The position numbers and the translations under genes are program-made. 5,984 nucleotides of DNA, taken from contig SHZL01000176.1 in NCBI GenBank assembly GCA_009692275.1, positions 1 to 5,984 of the forward strand, in the 5' to 3' direction. This DNA comes from Lysobacterales bacterium. GTDB lineage: Bacteria > Pseudomonadota > Gammaproteobacteria > Xanthomonadales > SZUA-36. This document shows, one piece after another, positions 4,894 through 5,984 of the stretch. The notes below the pieces were generated by a model. That model was not told the origin of the DNA. It was given only the letters and a program-made list of their open reading frames with translations, and made no database searches. The stretch's first letter is position 1; each line of letters begins with the position of its first letter.

Positions 4894-5730
4894 TCAGCGG
4901 GCGATGGACTGGATTGGAATTTGTTTGGCGTCCGCGGGAGGCGTGAACGCGAAGGTGCCCGCAGCGAAGGTTTCGGTGGTATCCCACGTGAGGTCCGCTT
5001 CGAACTGCGGCCGAGCGGGATCACTACTGGCGACAACCTCGACCTTGAGCGGCAGGGGCTTGTCGCCCTTGGCGATCCAGATCTGCCAGTCGATCCCCGG
5101 TTGCCGGAACGCATAATGCATGGTGTCGCGGCCGGCAACCTTGGCCGGACCCACAACGTGCGCAGAGGTCAGGTTCTTGTGGTCCGCATCACCCCGATTC
5201 CACGCGAAGAGGTCATCGAGGGGCACGGTGATCCCGAATTTGGTATAGGCCAAGTCCAGGGTCTCGCGGATGGTCGGAGGCGCAGGGATCTTTGCGTAAT
5301 ACCCGATGCGCGGGGCAAATATGGTCAGGGTCTTGCCATCGTAGATGTACTGGCGGGCCTTGCGGTCCTCGACCACGTCGATGACGAAGGCATCGGGGTT
5401 CTTCGCCTTGTACGTGGTCTCGCCGCCGAAAGTCAGGAGTTGGCCGAAGTTATCGACCTCATCGCGCTGCGTCTCCATGACGACCTTGATGCTCTGAAGC
5501 GTGTGCAGGTACGCGGCCATCTTGCTCATGGCCGCCAGCGCCTCGGCATCCACCTGCACCTTGGCAGGCGCGCCCTTCGCAACCTCGGGCTTGGCAGCCG
5601 GGGCCTTGGCGGGTGCCGTCTGAGCGGGTGCCGTCGGAGCGTCCGCCGCCGCGGCCAGGGGCGCGCCGGCAAGCAGCGTTGCCGCACCGACGCCGATGCA
5701 GGCCACCACGATCAATTGCATCACGTTCAT
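4894..5730 (-). CDS. DUF2092 family periplasmic protein
   Basis: 278 residues from the ATG at 5730, which has GGAG eight bases upstream; a TTG ten codons earlier would only prepend LFPKYGDIR and lacks a ribosome binding site. Residues 1-29 are a signal peptide. Residues 30-57 are an Ala/Pro/Lys linker (repeats of the APA type), and residues 59-265 match the DUF2092 pattern as I remember it: ALAAMSKMAAYLHTLQS, ETQRDEVDNFGQLLTFGGE, DRKARQYIYDGKTLTIFAP, GYYAKIPAPPTI, YAFRQPGIDWQIWI, DPARPQFEADLTWD and a final FTPP. The fold is expected to resemble LolA/LppX-like beta half-barrels that hold lipids or other hydrophobic ligands, but the substrate is unknown. It is the first gene of a two-gene unit with the glycine-rich protein. 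Copy 2 of the palindromic promoter-like element lies 82 bases before its start. Confidence 0.9.
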   Translation of the reverse strand: MNVMQLIVVACIGVGAATLLAGAPLAAAADAPTAPAQTAPAKAPAAKPEVAKGAPAKVQVDAEALAAMSKMAAYLHTLQSIKVVMETQRDEVDNFGQLLTFGGETTYKAKNPDAFVIDVVEDRKARQYIYDGKTLTIFAPRIGYYAKIPAPPTIRETLDLAYTKFGITVPLDDLFAWNRGDADHKNLTSAHVVGPAKVAGRDTMHYAFRQPGIDWQIWIAKGDKPLPLKVEVVASSDPARPQFEADLTWDTTETFAAGTFAFTPPADAKQIPIQSIAR

Positions 5731-5810
5731 CCTGATATCTCCATATTTCGGAAAGAGCAACCGCAGCCGCGCCCGGATTGTCCAGTTGCCGCCTGTGGGT
5801 GGCGAATTCG

Positions 5811-5875
5811 GAGTATAAGCCGTACAAAGCCCCGAATCTTCCGAAGATCGGCGCGTGCCGCGCGTCGGCAGGCCG
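5811..5875 (-). repeat. Promoter-like repeat element, copy 2
   Basis: Matches 1664-1719 at 52 of 56 aligned bases, with a 9-base insertion at about 5852-5860 that duplicates a GCGCG-type stretch. Same orientation relative to the downstream minus-strand gene as copy 1. Unlike copy 1 it is not preceded by IS91 sequence; the flank 5876-5984 is GC-rich and unrecognised. Confidence 0.85.
5812..5848 (-). promoter_or_regulatory. Putative promoter with palindromic operator, upstream of DUF2092
   Basis: Minus strand: TATACT at 5817-5812, and the inverted repeat ATCTTC-C-GAAGAT at 5836-5848 (6-base arms; the seventh pair seen in copy 1 is lost by one substitution). The near arm is 18 bases from the -10 box, exactly as in copy 1, and the box is 82 bases before the ATG. 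Conservation of the arms, spacing and -10 box while flanks differ supports a regulatory role. The regulator is unknown. Confidence 0.5.
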
Positions 5876-5900
5876 GCCCTCCCTCCCCTTCAGCCCGCCA

Positions 5901-5925
5901 GCTCCGGAGCGGCCGACGTCGCTCC
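5901..5925. other. Overlapping small palindromes in the right flank
   Basis: GCTCCGGAGC at 5901-5910 is a perfect 10-base palindrome, and GGAGCG (5906-5911) pairs with CGCTCC (5920-5925) across an 8-base loop. There is no T-run, so it is not a typical terminator. The rest of 5876-5984 shows no gene I can support. Confidence 0.35.
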
Positions 5926-5984
5926 CGCAATAGTCACGCTTCCGTACAGTTTCTCGCACCGCACACCGTGACACGCGCAGGCCG

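Noticed and set aside
4484..5116. 210- and 137-codon plus-strand frames rich in Val or Pro opposite the glycine-rich gene
   Set aside because: Their low-complexity sequence is the complement of the Gly/Asn codon repeats; no signal sequence or ribosome binding site supports them.
5459..5974. 171-codon minus-strand frame across the DUF2092 start
   Set aside because: Different frame from the DUF2092 protein, Gly/Arg/Ala-rich shadow composition, and it covers the promoter-like repeat.

Overview
This is a GC-rich proteobacterial window, probably beta- or gammaproteobacterial. That placement rests on lipoprotein signals, the protein families present (DUF2092, Rap1a/Tai, glycine-zipper lipoprotein, CPA1 antiporter) and IS91-type transposase relics; no marker gene fixes the taxon. 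It reads as an accessory, mosaic segment: intact small envelope genes separated by debris of other genes.

Layout. 1-145 (minus) is a piece of an IS91-family transposase running off the left edge. 168-356 (plus) is an open C-terminal reading frame without a start. 387-809 (minus) encodes a small lipoprotein. 810-1143 has no intact gene but holds a frameshifted relic of an acetolactate-synthase-like enzyme. 1144-1572 (minus) is a small K+ channel, preceded by a 15-codon upstream ORF. 1573-1928 holds a promoter-like repeat (copy 1) fused to the C-terminal end of an IS91 transposase. 1929-3128 (plus) is a CPA1-type cation:proton antiporter. 3129-3448 contains an OmpA C-terminal relic. 3449-4140 (plus) is a two-gene unit: a Rap1a/Tai-type periplasmic protein and a glycine-zipper lipoprotein. 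Converging on it from the right is a second two-gene unit (minus): a DUF2092 periplasmic protein (4894-5730) followed 11 bases later by a secreted or anchored glycine-rich repeat protein (4256-4882). Copy 2 of the promoter-like repeat lies upstream of DUF2092.

How the parts may work together. Every intact product is predicted to be in the membrane, the periplasm or lipid-anchored. The K+ channel and the antiporter are transcribed divergently and could both act in ion and pH homeostasis; the other four look like envelope-stress or surface proteins. This is inference from family and context.

The most interesting signal is the repeated element at 1664-1719 and 5811-5875. It carries a 13-base palindrome at a fixed 18-base distance from a TATACT -10-like box, and lies 82-92 bases upstream of two unrelated minus-strand genes. 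It looks like a mobile or duplicated operator-promoter cassette that could place both transcripts under one regulator. No rRNA, tRNA, CRISPR array or convincing intrinsic terminator was seen.
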